A stretch of DNA of 64,000 nucleotides from Bacteroides helcogenes P 36-108 (GTDB taxonomy: Bacteria; Bacteroidota; Bacteroidia; Bacteroidales; Bacteroidaceae), in the NCBI RefSeq assembly GCF_000186225.1, contig NC_014933.1, positions 1,922,001 to 1,986,000 of the forward strand, in the 5' to 3' direction. Both the position numbers and the translations under genes were made by a program. Of the stretch, positions 11,628-20,115 are shown piece by piece. Position 1 is the stretch's first letter, and every line of letters starts with the position of its first letter. The notes under the pieces were generated by a model. It was not told the origin of the DNA. It worked only from the letters and a program-made list of their open reading frames with translations, and did not search any database.

Positions 11628-13196
11628 TTAGAATTTAAGAGGGGAGGCTGTGCTGGCATTTGGGGCACGGATGCGCATCACACTTGCCAGAGTGGGAGCA
11701 ATGCAACTGACGCTGACAGGTATGCGGATGGTTTCTGCCTTTATGCCGCCGCCTATCAGGATGAGAGGGGCGGGAATATCAGCAGTTCGTATTATTCGGT
11801 TGTCATTGCTGTTTTCCTGCATGATGGTCCATCCCGGCAACACTTCAATCAGCAAGTCACCGGAACGTTTGCGGTGGAAGCCGTTACGTATGCGTTCTGT
11901 TTGAGGTGACCAAGGACCCAAAAGCAAGCGTTGTGCGGAATATACTTCATTCACGCCACTGAATTGTACGAGGAATCCTGCGGCTTTCTCTTGTATCTCG
12001 GCGAGATTCAGTTGCTTGTTTTCAATGAGTTTATGATTGAGGTAAATCTGTTGGTTATAATAAGCCTCCACATACTGCCCTTCGCCATAAGTCGCCATGA
12101 GATACATATTCAGCAAGGTGGAGCAACGGTTCATGTGGAATTCTCCTCCGGGCACGCGGTAAACATTCGGGTCGGCAGCTTCCGGGTCGGTATAGCCGGT
12201 GGAAGTGACGCAGAAGAGTACGTTGTGCAGACCTATCTTACGGTCTATGAGGTCCAGTAAGGAGGAAATACTGCGATCCAGCCGCACATAGGTATCTTGC
12301 ATTTCCATAGCGCATTCTTGTGTGCTGTGGTGGTTGTAATTTCCGGCATAATAGGTCAGTGACAGCAAGTCGGGCGTTTCATCCTGGCCTATGGTGCTCT
12401 TGTTTATCAGTTCTTCAGTGAGCAGATTGACCTCTTCATTGATGAAGGGACTTGTAATCAGACGCCGGTATTTATTATTCCGTTCGCTGTCCAACTTATA
12501 TTTAAAGGGCTCCGTTCTCCATTCTGGTAGGAATGTATAGCTGGTGATGGGGTGTGTCGGAACCCACACCATGTCTTTGATGCGGTAGTCGGGCGATTTC
12601 CTGTCGTTATATTGATTCAGCCACCAAGGAAACTCATTGTAGTAAGTGGTACTACACCACTTACCTGTTTTCTCATTGAGCCAGAAAGCTCCGTTGCCGG
12701 CATGTCCTGCGCTTAGGATAGCAGCGTCACGAAAAGGGGCGATGGCATAAACCAAGCCCTTGTTGCGCGTGGCTATTTTCAGTTCATCGGCCAGGGTAGA
12801 GGTCAGCAGTTGTGAAGGGGCGCTGCTTTCGTCGGTATAGTTGCCCATAAAACCGGAATCGTCCACGCAGTTCACCGGGCGCAGTGTGTTGGCATCCAGC
12901 CAATTTTCGGCAATGATTCCGTTGATGGAAGGCGTACTTCCTGTGTAGATGGCTGCAATGGCGGAAGCGCGGTCTATTCCGCAGAATGGAAATTCTATCT
13001 GGCGGAATACTCTGCCTTCATGCATCAGCCGTTTGAATCCTTTTTCTCCGTAAAGAGACGAGAATGCTTCCATATAGTCTGTGCGCAGTTGGTCGATGGT
13101 GAGCATTACCATCAACTTGGGCAGTACCGGCTGTGGCTGAGCATGCAGACCGATAAATGTCAATGCAAGTATGGAAGTTACCAGTCCTTTTTTCAT
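11628..13196 (-). CDS. PafA-like alkaline phosphatase superfamily protein, probably catalytically inactive
   Basis: 522 residues from the ATG at 13196, which overlaps the stop of the upstream DUF4105 gene (ATGA). A signal peptide (MKKGLVTSILALTFIGLHAQ) points to the periplasm. The scaffold is that of PafA-type phosphatases: TIDQLRTDY near the N-terminus, IYTGSTPSINGI, RDAAILSAGHAGNGAFW, and DTYVRLDRSISSLLDLID. The catalytic positions do not fit an active enzyme: the nucleophile position before IYTGS is Ala81, the metal-site Asp is Asn286 (NYNHH), the usual ADHG reads STGY (332-335), and the Lys/Arg pair before AAIL is Phe155/Asp157. Only Asp35 and one His (290) persist. It is likely a pseudo-enzyme or binding protein. 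Confidence 0.85.
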   Translation of the reverse strand: MKKGLVTSILALTFIGLHAQPQPVLPKLMVMLTIDQLRTDYMEAFSSLYGEKGFKRLMHEGRVFRQIEFPFCGIDRASAIAAIYTGSTPSINGIIAENWLDANTLRPVNCVDDSGFMGNYTDESSAPSQLLTSTLADELKIATRNKGLVYAIAPFRDAAILSAGHAGNGAFWLNEKTGKWCSTTYYNEFPWWLNQYNDRKSPDYRIKDMVWVPTHPITSYTFLPEWRTEPFKYKLDSERNNKYRRLITSPFINEEVNLLTEELINKSTIGQDETPDLLSLTYYAGNYNHHSTQECAMEMQDTYVRLDRSISSLLDLIDRKIGLHNVLFCVTSTGYTDPEAADPNVYRVPGGEFHMNRCSTLLNMYLMATYGEGQYVEAYYNQQIYLNHKLIENKQLNLAEIQEKAAGFLVQFSGVNEVYSAQRLLLGPWSPQTERIRNGFHRKRSGDLLIEVLPGWTIMQENSNDNRIIRTADIPAPLILIGGGIKAETIRIPVSVSCIAPTLASVMRIRAPNASTASPLKF

Positions 13197-14413
13197 TCTT
13201 TTTGTTTGTATGTGAGAACAAGGTTGCTTGTAGAACGTATCAGCAAACACAGTGCCAAAGGTAGCACGGCTATCGGGAATTTCTGTGGAATTATCGCCCA
13301 AAAACTTATAAAAAGAGTTAAAGTTACAAGATTGCCCAGCATGTAGCGGCTTAATTTTCTTTTTCGCACTCTGTTCAGCATGCAAGGAAGGCAGAAGATG
13401 TGTAGTGGATGGAATACGAACAGCAGGTAGTTGGGGCTCACTGCCGGATGCTCTGAGAAGAAAGTTAGAAAAGCCAATATGCATCCTGCTGCTCCGGCGG
13501 TGGCAAATAATATAGCATCAATTCCCCACAGTGTTTTTCCTCGACTAATCCCATAATAAGTAGCGATGATGACAAGTAGCAATAATAAGAGGGCTGATTG
13601 CACTGGTGTGATTCCTCCGGTCTGGAAGTCTGCGGCGGTTTTTCCTGTTACCACGATTTTCTCTTCAGAGGTGACCAATGGGCGGGCTTTTCCTTCCTTG
13701 TCAATGATATGGGCGGCATTAAAATACTCCTGCACATTGAAGGGAACGAACATCATTTCTCTCCGGCTGATGGGCCTGTCTGCTTTGCTTCCCATGCACA
13801 GGTCCATGCCTAAACGTGACCATAAGTGACCTTCGCTATATTTGTGTAATAAGTCTCGGTAGGTGATTCCCGTACTACTATCAGTCATGTTGTCAGCGTA
13901 TTGCAGTGTGCCATCAATAGCTCTCTCTATTTGGTCGCGCGGACGGGTGGCGCAATTGTCGTAAAAAAAGTTGTAACGATACACCCGGTTCTCAGGTTGA
14001 TAGTTGTCCTCCAACTGACTTATAAGTCTCTCTTTCTCATCTTGTGTGAGATTCAACGTCTGTTGCCAGACGTCACGTCCCAAAGCATAATATTCGGAAG
14101 CAAAGTGCTTATAGTTTGTGGCTCCCAATTGATAGTCGGTGCTTCCCAGGGCAAAGCGAAAGATGAAGTAGGGTGCGTTGAAATCGAATATCCCGTAATT
14201 GAAAACGGCGTCAATGCCATGTGTGAAGTTTTCGTAGCGTATTGCAGTATGTCCGAAAAGATAATAGATTTCACCGCCCGGGGCACATGTCAACAGACTG
14301 ATGCGTATGGAATCGGGGATATCCTTCTGCGGTGCTTGCGTTTGGGCGATAGTTGCGCAAGGGCTGAAGAATAAAATAATGTTGCATAAGATAACAAACC
14401 AGTTCTGTTTCAT
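13193..14413 (-). CDS. DUF4105 (Lnb N-terminal-like) membrane-anchored periplasmic protein
   Basis: 406 residues. A signal peptide (cleavage after about residue 23) is followed by a periplasmic DUF4105 domain (about 35-250) with CAPGGEIYYLFGHTAIR and NFFYDNCATRPRDQI. The conserved His and Cys suggest a papain-like NlpC/P60-type active site, as proposed for related Lnb domains. The C-terminus has about five membrane segments (from residue 268). The stop overlaps the ATG of the downstream PafA-like gene by four bases, so the two are translationally coupled. Function unknown. Confidence 0.85.
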   Translation of the reverse strand: MKQNWFVILCNIILFFSPCATIAQTQAPQKDIPDSIRISLLTCAPGGEIYYLFGHTAIRYENFTHGIDAVFNYGIFDFNAPYFIFRFALGSTDYQLGATNYKHFASEYYALGRDVWQQTLNLTQDEKERLISQLEDNYQPENRVYRYNFFYDNCATRPRDQIERAIDGTLQYADNMTDSSTGITYRDLLHKYSEGHLWSRLGMDLCMGSKADRPISRREMMFVPFNVQEYFNAAHIIDKEGKARPLVTSEEKIVVTGKTAADFQTGGITPVQSALLLLLLVIIATYYGISRGKTLWGIDAILFATAGAAGCILAFLTFFSEHPAVSPNYLLFVFHPLHIFCLPCMLNRVRKRKLSRYMLGNLVTLTLFISFWAIIPQKFPIAVLPLALCLLIRSTSNLVLTYKQKE

Positions 14414-14510
14414 GGCTGCAAACTTACAAAAAAACTAATTATGTTACAAAGAAGACAGGATAATAATGAAATTCCTAATTGAAGGGGCATTGTTTAGTAT
14501 CAACTGTATG

Positions 14511-14601
14511 TTATCTCCATGGCTCCTCCGTAGTTTCACCGTAATTTCTCCGCATTTATGGTACTTTGCACAGTGAAACTACGGAGGAGCCATGGAGATA
14601 A
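14511..14601. repeat. Perfect 29-bp inverted repeat between the DUF4105 and coaX genes
   Basis: Arms 14511-14539 and 14573-14601 are exact reverse complements over 29 bp around a 33-base spacer. The left arm plus spacer also shows an 11-base periodicity (CCGTAGTTTCA, CCGTAATTTCT, then CCGCATTTATG). The spacer ends in TATGGTACTTTGCAC, which resembles a -7 element. No T-tract follows. The 319-base gap between the divergent genes holds this element and the coaX promoter, and I see nothing else in it. Confidence 0.85.
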
Positions 14602-14693
14602 TAGGTCTGAGATAGGGTGAAGAGGTGTTTCTTTTTTTGAGGAGCATTGAAGCCCCTGGGGAGTGACGGAAGGTAATTTCTTTAAAAAAGAAC

Positions 14694-14722
14694 TTTGTGA
14701 ATGAAATAAAGTCGTACCTTTG
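14694..14722 (+). promoter_or_regulatory. coaX promoter
   Basis: TTTG at 14694-14697 and TACCTTTG at 14715-14722 with a 17-base spacer. The coaX ATG at 14733 lies 11 bases past the -7 element, so the leader is only a few bases. Confidence 0.65.
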
Positions 14723-14732
14723 CGCCGTTAAA

Positions 14733-15482
14733 ATGGAAAAGTGCGAAGCAGTGAATCTCGTTGTTGATATAGGAAATACGGTTGCTAAGATAGCGGTATT
14801 CGATGGGCAGAATATGGTAGAGGTGGTATATGATTCCAACCAAACCTTAGAGCATCTGGATGAAATGTGCCGTAAATACATGCTTGAAAAGGCTGTTTTT
14901 ACTACGGTTGTCACTTTGAGCCAACAAGTTCTGGCAAGGATAGGCCAGTTGTCCATCCCGGTGTTGTGGCTGGATGAAAATACGCCGCTCCCGGTGAAAA
15001 ATCTCTACGAAACACCTCAAACATTGGGATATGACCGTATGGCAGCGGTGATTGGAGCTTATGAGCAGTCTCCGGGCAGGGATATATTGGTAATTGATGC
15101 CGGTACTTGCATTACTTACGAATTTATTGATGCGGCCGGCCGTTATCACGGTGGAAACATCTCTCCCGGCATGAGGATGCGGTTTGAGGCTCTTCATCGG
15201 TTCACCGGGAAGTTGCCGCTGGTTTCTTTTGAAGGACGGAAATTGTTTATGGGGAAAGATACCGATACGGCAATTCGTGCCGGAGTGTTGAAGGGCATTG
15301 AATATGAAATGGCAGGCTACATTATGGCTATGAAACATAAATATCCTGAACTTTTGGTTTTTTTAACGGGCGGGGATGATTTTTCTTTTGATACAAACTT
15401 AAAAAGTATCATCTTTGCAGACAGATTTTTAGTGTTGAAAGGATTAAATAGAATTTTAAACTATAATAATGATAGGATATAG
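14733..15482 (+). CDS. coaX: Type III pantothenate kinase
   Basis: 249 residues. It phosphorylates pantothenate, the first step of coenzyme A synthesis. The ASKHA-fold phosphate loop is DIGNT (12-16); [13 protein letters not shown] and [14 protein letters not shown] are the other CoaX signatures. A GTG at 14697 in the same frame lies within the promoter, so the ATG at 14733 is the start. It opens a forward gene run and its end overlaps the next gene by 14 bases. Confidence 0.95.
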   Translation: MEKCEAVNLVVDIGNTVAKIAVFDGQNMVEVVYDSNQTLEHLDEMCRKYMLEKAVFTTVVTLSQQVLARIGQLSIPVLWLDENTPLPVKNLYETPQTLGYDRMAAVIGAYEQSPGRDILVIDAGTCITYEFIDAAGRYHGGNISPGMRMRFEALHRFTGKLPLVSFEGRKLFMGKDTDTAIRAGVLKGIEYEMAGYIMAMKHKYPELLVFLTGGDDFSFDTNLKSIIFADRFLVLKGLNRILNYNNDRI

Positions 15483-16731
15483 ACAAACACTTTTGGTGCT
15501 CTTACTCACGATATTATCCGGGGTGGCAGTCGCTCAAAATAATACAAATTCCCCCTATACGAGATATGGATATGGGCAGTTGGCGGATCAAGGTTCGGGT
15601 AATAGCAAAGCTATGGGTGGCATTGCCTATGGATTACGCGATAAGTATCAAACCAACTTCGTTAATCCGGCATCCTATACAGCGGTAGATTCACTTACTT
15701 TTATTTTTGACGGTGGTATCTCTTTACAAAATGTGAATTTTAGCAATGGCGCAGTGAAGCAGAATGCTAAAAATTCAAGTTTTGATTATATTACCATGCA
15801 ATTTCGTGCGAATAAATGGACTGCAATCAGTTTGGGCTTGTTGCCTTATTCGAATGTGGGATACAATATGGCAAAAACTGTGGAAAACGCGGAAGTATCC
15901 TCTAATTCCAGTGTTGTTACTTATTCGGGAGAAGGCGGTCTGCATCAACTTTTCTTAGGAGCAGGCTTTAAAATAATTAAAAACTTTTCTATTGGTGCGA
16001 ATTTTTCGTATCTTTGGGGGGATGTGACGAGGACTACGTATGAAAGCTTTCCCTCGAACACATCCGTTATGCCTTTTACGAAAGTTTTTAATGTTGCGAT
16101 TAAAAGCTACAAGCTCGATTTTGGGGCACAATATACGCATCAGTTCGGAAAGAAACATACAGCGACTTTAGGTGTCGTGTTTTCTCCGGGGCACAACTTG
16201 GGCAATGACTCTTATGTTCAGGATCAGACGGGAAATTCCACCACAGGAGCCTCTGTCAGCACAAGGGACTCAATTGTTACTACGGGCTTGCCCACAACTT
16301 TTGGCGTTGGTGCGACGTATATATATGATAATCGTTTGATGGTGGGGATTGATGCTATGTTGCAGGATTGGGCTGATATAACTTTCATGAACCAGAAAGG
16401 TGCATTGTCTAAACGTGGAAAAATAGCGGTTGGTGCGGAATATCTTCCGAATCCGACGGGAAGAAGTTATTTCTCTCATGTGAAATATCGTTTGGGAGCT
16501 TATTACTCCAAACCTTATTATAAGATACGTGGTGAGCGTGCTGCCGATGAATATGGTCTGACAGCCGGATTCGGTTTACCGATACCGAGAACCCGTTCGG
16601 TTTTGAGCCTTTCGGCACAATACGTAAGAACACAGGGAAAACAAGCTGCATTCTTGAATGAGAATACATTACGTATCTGTGTTGGAGTAACTTTCAATGA
16701 ACGTTGGTTTCACAAACGTAAAGTCGATTGA
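15469..16731 (+). CDS. Outer-membrane beta-barrel protein (FadL/OmpP1-like)
   Basis: 420 residues with a signal peptide ending near AVAQ (about residue 23). The mature part is rich in alternating aromatic/polar beta strands and ends in a strand resembling an outer-membrane C-terminus. [12 protein letters not shown] near the start and [23 protein letters not shown] are typical of Bacteroidota proteins related to the long-chain fatty-acid transporter FadL/OmpP1. Ligand unknown. The ATG overlaps the coaX end, indicating co-transcription. Confidence 0.8.
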   Translation: MIGYRQTLLVLLLTILSGVAVAQNNTNSPYTRYGYGQLADQGSGNSKAMGGIAYGLRDKYQTNFVNPASYTAVDSLTFIFDGGISLQNVNFSNGAVKQNAKNSSFDYITMQFRANKWTAISLGLLPYSNVGYNMAKTVENAEVSSNSSVVTYSGEGGLHQLFLGAGFKIIKNFSIGANFSYLWGDVTRTTYESFPSNTSVMPFTKVFNVAIKSYKLDFGAQYTHQFGKKHTATLGVVFSPGHNLGNDSYVQDQTGNSTTGASVSTRDSIVTTGLPTTFGVGATYIYDNRLMVGIDAMLQDWADITFMNQKGALSKRGKIAVGAEYLPNPTGRSYFSHVKYRLGAYYSKPYYKIRGERAADEYGLTAGFGLPIPRTRSVLSLSAQYVRTQGKQAAFLNENTLRICVGVTFNERWFHKRKVD

Positions 16732-16775
16732 TGATAGGGAATAGACAGAAATATAACAACTAAAATTTAAATACA

Positions 16776-18101
16776 ATGAAAATTAAAACGCTTGTGGCTG
16801 TTTTGCTCCTTTCGGGTGGAGTGACCAGTACTTTCGCACAAAGTGAAAATTGTAATTCAAACAGTAGCATTTCGCACGAAGCCGTAAAAGCAGGTAACTT
16901 TAAAGATGCTTATGTTCCGTGTATGGCGGTGCTGAAAGATTGCCCGACTTTGCGATATTATACTTTTAAGGATGCAATTCTCATTCTGACGCACTTCATG
17001 CAAGAAATTAAAGATCGTAATTCTGCTGATTATAAGAAGTATTTCGATGAGTTGATGAATGTGTATGACGTGAGAATGCAGTATTTGCCTGAGTTTTCTA
17101 AAAAGTATAAAAGCGGAATACCTACTCCGGCTGATGCTTTAGGAACAAAGGCGGTTGATTATTTGCAATATGCGCCTGCTCCGGATCTTAATATGGCATA
17201 CGCTTGGCTGAAAGAGTCCGTTGATGGTTCCAAGAGTGAAAGTTCTGCCGCTGTTCTTCATTATTTTTTGCAGACTTCAATGGAAAAGGTAAAAGCTGAC
17301 AATAATCATACGGATCAGTTTTTTCAAGATTACATCGATGCCTCTAAGTATGCGGACGATGCGATAGCTGCGGAAACAGATGAAGGTAAAAAGACTAATC
17401 TGCAAGCTATAAAAGATAATTTAGTTGCCATGTTTGTCAACAGTGGTGTTGCTGACTGTGAGTCTTTGCAGAATATCTATGGTCCTAAGGTTGAAGAGAA
17501 TAAAACAGATTCTGTATTCTTGAAGAAGACCATCTCTATTTTGAAGATGATGAAGTGTAATGAGAGCGAAGCTTACTTCAAGGCTTCTGAATATATGTAC
17601 AGAATTAATCCGACCGCAGATGCAGCCGTAGGGGTAGCATACATGTATTATAAGAAAAGCGACTATAATAATGCTGTGAAGTATTTTGACGAGGCTTTGA
17701 CTAAGGAAACAGATTCTGCCAAGAAAGCCGAAATGGCATATATCACTGCGGCTGCTTTGATGCAGGCCAAGAAATTGTCACAGGCAAGAAATTATTGTCA
17801 GAAGGCTATCAGTTATAATGAGAATTATGGTGAACCTTATATCCTTTTGGCGCAAATGTATGGCTCAAGCCCTAATTGGAGTGATGAACCGGCATTGAAT
17901 AAGTGTACTTACTTTGTTGTTATAGATAAGCTGCAACGTGCAAAGGCAGTAGATCCAAGTGTGGCAAGCAAGGCTAATGAACTTATTGCAACCTATGCAC
18001 GGCATACTCCGCAGGCTAAAGATCTTTTCATGTTGGGCTATAAAGCCGGTGACCGTATCACTATTGGCGGTTGGATAGGTGAATCTACAACCATTAGATA
18101 A
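16776..18101 (+). CDS. Tetratricopeptide-repeat periplasmic protein
   Basis: 441 residues with a signal peptide (MKIKTLVAVLLLSGGVTSTFAQ). Helical repeats from about residue 25 onward include recognisable TPR pairs, for example AAVGVAYMYYKKSDYNNAVKYFDEAL is followed by AEMAYITAAALMQAKK. TPR proteins of this kind act as protein-binding scaffolds; no enzyme domain is visible. It lies between an outer-membrane protein and lptC and probably takes part in envelope assembly. Confidence 0.82.
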   Translation: MKIKTLVAVLLLSGGVTSTFAQSENCNSNSSISHEAVKAGNFKDAYVPCMAVLKDCPTLRYYTFKDAILILTHFMQEIKDRNSADYKKYFDELMNVYDVRMQYLPEFSKKYKSGIPTPADALGTKAVDYLQYAPAPDLNMAYAWLKESVDGSKSESSAAVLHYFLQTSMEKVKADNNHTDQFFQDYIDASKYADDAIAAETDEGKKTNLQAIKDNLVAMFVNSGVADCESLQNIYGPKVEENKTDSVFLKKTISILKMMKCNESEAYFKASEYMYRINPTADAAVGVAYMYYKKSDYNNAVKYFDEALTKETDSAKKAEMAYITAAALMQAKKLSQARNYCQKAISYNENYGEPYILLAQMYGSSPNWSDEPALNKCTYFVVIDKLQRAKAVDPSVASKANELIATYARHTPQAKDLFMLGYKAGDRITIGGWIGESTTIR

Positions 18102-18105
18102 CATT

Positions 18106-18732
18106 ATGTCGTTAAAACCCATTAACGTTATTTTTTACAGACATATAAGCATAACCATTGCCCTTGGGGCAATGGTTATGCTTCTTTTATTTTCTGCCTG
18201 CTCAGGACGTAAGAAAGAATTGGGAGCCGCTATCACCGAACGTGATTCTTTGCCCGTGATGGATACCCGCGGAGTAACTACTTTGGTTTCAGATTCCGGA
18301 ATTACTCGTTATCGCATCAAGACGGAGGAGTGGCTGGTTTTTGATCGTAAGAATCCTCCTTATTGGGCATTTGAGAAGGGAGTCTATCTGGAAAAGTTTG
18401 ATTCTTTGTTTCGGGTGGAAGCGAGCATTAAGGCCGACACCGCTTACTTCTATAATAAGGAGGAATTATGGAAGTTGATGGGTAATGTAGATATAAAGAA
18501 TTTGAAAGGAGAACGCTTTAATACAGAATTGTTATATTGGGACCAAAGGAAGCAGAAAGTTTATTCGGACAGGTTTATACGGATAGAACAACCGGATCGC
18601 ATTATAACCGGACGTGGCTTTGAATCCAATCAGCAAATGACTGTTTATACTATTCATCAGCCGGAAGGCATTTTTTATGTGGATGAGGAAGCTGCCACTG
18701 TTGATAGCCTTAAAACTGATACCGTCAATTGA
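18106..18732 (+). CDS. lptC: LPS export ABC transporter periplasmic protein LptC
   Basis: 208 residues. One N-terminal membrane segment or lipoprotein-like signal (LLLFSACSG) is followed by a single beta-jellyroll LptC/OstA domain with SIKADTAYFYNKEELWKL and the following strands GNVDIKNLKGERFNTELLYW. LptC passes lipopolysaccharide from LptBFG to LptA across the periplasm. The ATG at 18106 is chosen because it begins just after the preceding stop; an upstream ATG at 18079 lies inside the TPR gene. It overlaps no other gene. Confidence 0.9.
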   Translation: MSLKPINVIFYRHISITIALGAMVMLLLFSACSGRKKELGAAITERDSLPVMDTRGVTTLVSDSGITRYRIKTEEWLVFDRKNPPYWAFEKGVYLEKFDSLFRVEASIKADTAYFYNKEELWKLMGNVDIKNLKGERFNTELLYWDQRKQKVYSDRFIRIEQPDRIITGRGFESNQQMTVYTIHQPEGIFYVDEEAATVDSLKTDTVN

Positions 18733-18736
18733 TAAT

Positions 18737-19993
18737 ATGAGTACCGTTGTATATTTATTGATAACCATGCTTTTCTCCGCCTTCTTTTCAGGGATGGAGA
18801 TAGCTTTTGTCTCTGTTGATAAGCTGCGCTTTGAAATGGAAAGGAGGCCTGGAATTGCATCTGGTATCCTGGCTTATTTTTTGCGTAATCCTAATAATTT
18901 TATCTCTACTATGCTGGTAGGGAATAATATTGCACTTGTAATTTATGGTATCCTTATGGCCCAGATCATTGAGGTGAATTTTTTGGCCGGAGTGATTTCC
19001 AACCATTTTATAATGGTACTTGTGCAAACTGTTATTTCTACTCTTGTTATTTTAGTGACCGGTGAGTTTTTGCCTAAAACTCTATTCAAGATTAATCCGA
19101 ATCTGATGTTGAGAGTGTGTGCAGTGCCTTTATTCATTTGTTATATAGTTCTGTTTCCCGTATCTAAACTGGCTTCTGGAATGTCTTATCTGTTTTTGCG
19201 AATATTTGGCTTGAAAATAAACAAGGAGGCTTCTGCCAGGGCTTTTGGAAAGGTGGATCTGGATTATTTTATTCAGTCAAGCATAGAAAATGCTGACAGT
19301 CAGGAGGAACTGGATACTGAAGTTAAGATATTCCAGAATGCTCTTGATTTCTCGAATATTAAGATACGTGATTGCATTGTACCCCGTACAGAAGTGGTTG
19401 CAGTCGATCTGACGACATCTTTGGAAGATTTGAGAAGCTTGTTCGTTGAATCCGGCATCTCTAAAATTATCGTGTTTGATGGGAATATAGACAATGTAGT
19501 GGGATATATTCATTCTTCTGAGATGTTTCGTAACCCTGCAGACTGGCGGAATAATGTAAAAGAAGTGCCTATTGTTCCTGAAACAATGGCGGCTCATAAA
19601 CTGATGAAACTGTTTATGCAGCAGAAGAAAACGATTGCAGTAGTAGTGGATGAGTTTGGTGGTACGGCAGGTATCGTTTCATTGGAAGATTTGGTTGAGG
19701 AGATCTTTGGTGATATCGAAGACGAACATGACAATACATCATATATATGCAAGCAGATTGGAGAGCATGAATATGTACTTTCAGCTCGTTTGGAAATAGA
19801 GAAAGTGAATGAGACATTTGATTTGGATTTGCCTGAGTCGGATGACTATCTGACAGTAGGCGGCTTGATTTTGAACCGTTATCAAAGTTTTCCTAAACTG
19901 CATGAAGAAATAGCTGTCGGCAGTTATCAATTCAAGATAATTAAGGTTACGGCTACTAAAATAGAGCTGGTACGCTTGAAAGTTGTCGAATAA
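18737..19993 (+). CDS. CNNM/CBS-domain (hemolysin C/CorC-like) membrane protein
   Basis: 418 residues. An N-terminal CNNM (DUF21) domain with about four membrane segments (FSAFFSGMEIAFVSVDKLR at the start) is followed by two CBS domains (VPRTEVVAVD... and a second ending TIAVVVDEFGGTAGIVSLE) and a C-terminal CorC-HlyC domain with SDDYLTVGGLIL. Family members are linked to Mg2+/Co2+ efflux. The start at 18737 follows the lptC stop by 4 bases; an earlier ATG in frame lies inside lptC. Confidence 0.92.
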   Translation: MSTVVYLLITMLFSAFFSGMEIAFVSVDKLRFEMERRPGIASGILAYFLRNPNNFISTMLVGNNIALVIYGILMAQIIEVNFLAGVISNHFIMVLVQTVISTLVILVTGEFLPKTLFKINPNLMLRVCAVPLFICYIVLFPVSKLASGMSYLFLRIFGLKINKEASARAFGKVDLDYFIQSSIENADSQEELDTEVKIFQNALDFSNIKIRDCIVPRTEVVAVDLTTSLEDLRSLFVESGISKIIVFDGNIDNVVGYIHSSEMFRNPADWRNNVKEVPIVPETMAAHKLMKLFMQQKKTIAVVVDEFGGTAGIVSLEDLVEEIFGDIEDEHDNTSYICKQIGEHEYVLSARLEIEKVNETFDLDLPESDDYLTVGGLILNRYQSFPKLHEEIAVGSYQFKIIKVTATKIELVRLKVVE

Positions 19994-20048
19994 TCTCGTT
20001 TAGATGTAATTTTTTAGATAATAAATGGATGCGTATTAGCATTTTTTG

Positions 20049-20056
20049 TATCTTCG
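20049..20056 (+). promoter_or_regulatory. -7-like element upstream of ppiD
   Basis: TATCTTCG differs from TAnnTTTG at one base and lies 60 bases before the ppiD ATG in an AT-rich leader. It may give ppiD its own promoter within the forward run. Confidence 0.4.
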
Positions 20057-20115
20057 TGCGCTAAAATGAATATGAAAAGAAAATAATAATGAACAAATAA
20101 ATTATATTAACTAAA

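Noticed and set aside
14511..14601. Proven invertible promoter
   Set aside because: The spacer is only 33 bases and no recombinase gene is nearby; kept as a question rather than called as an inverton.
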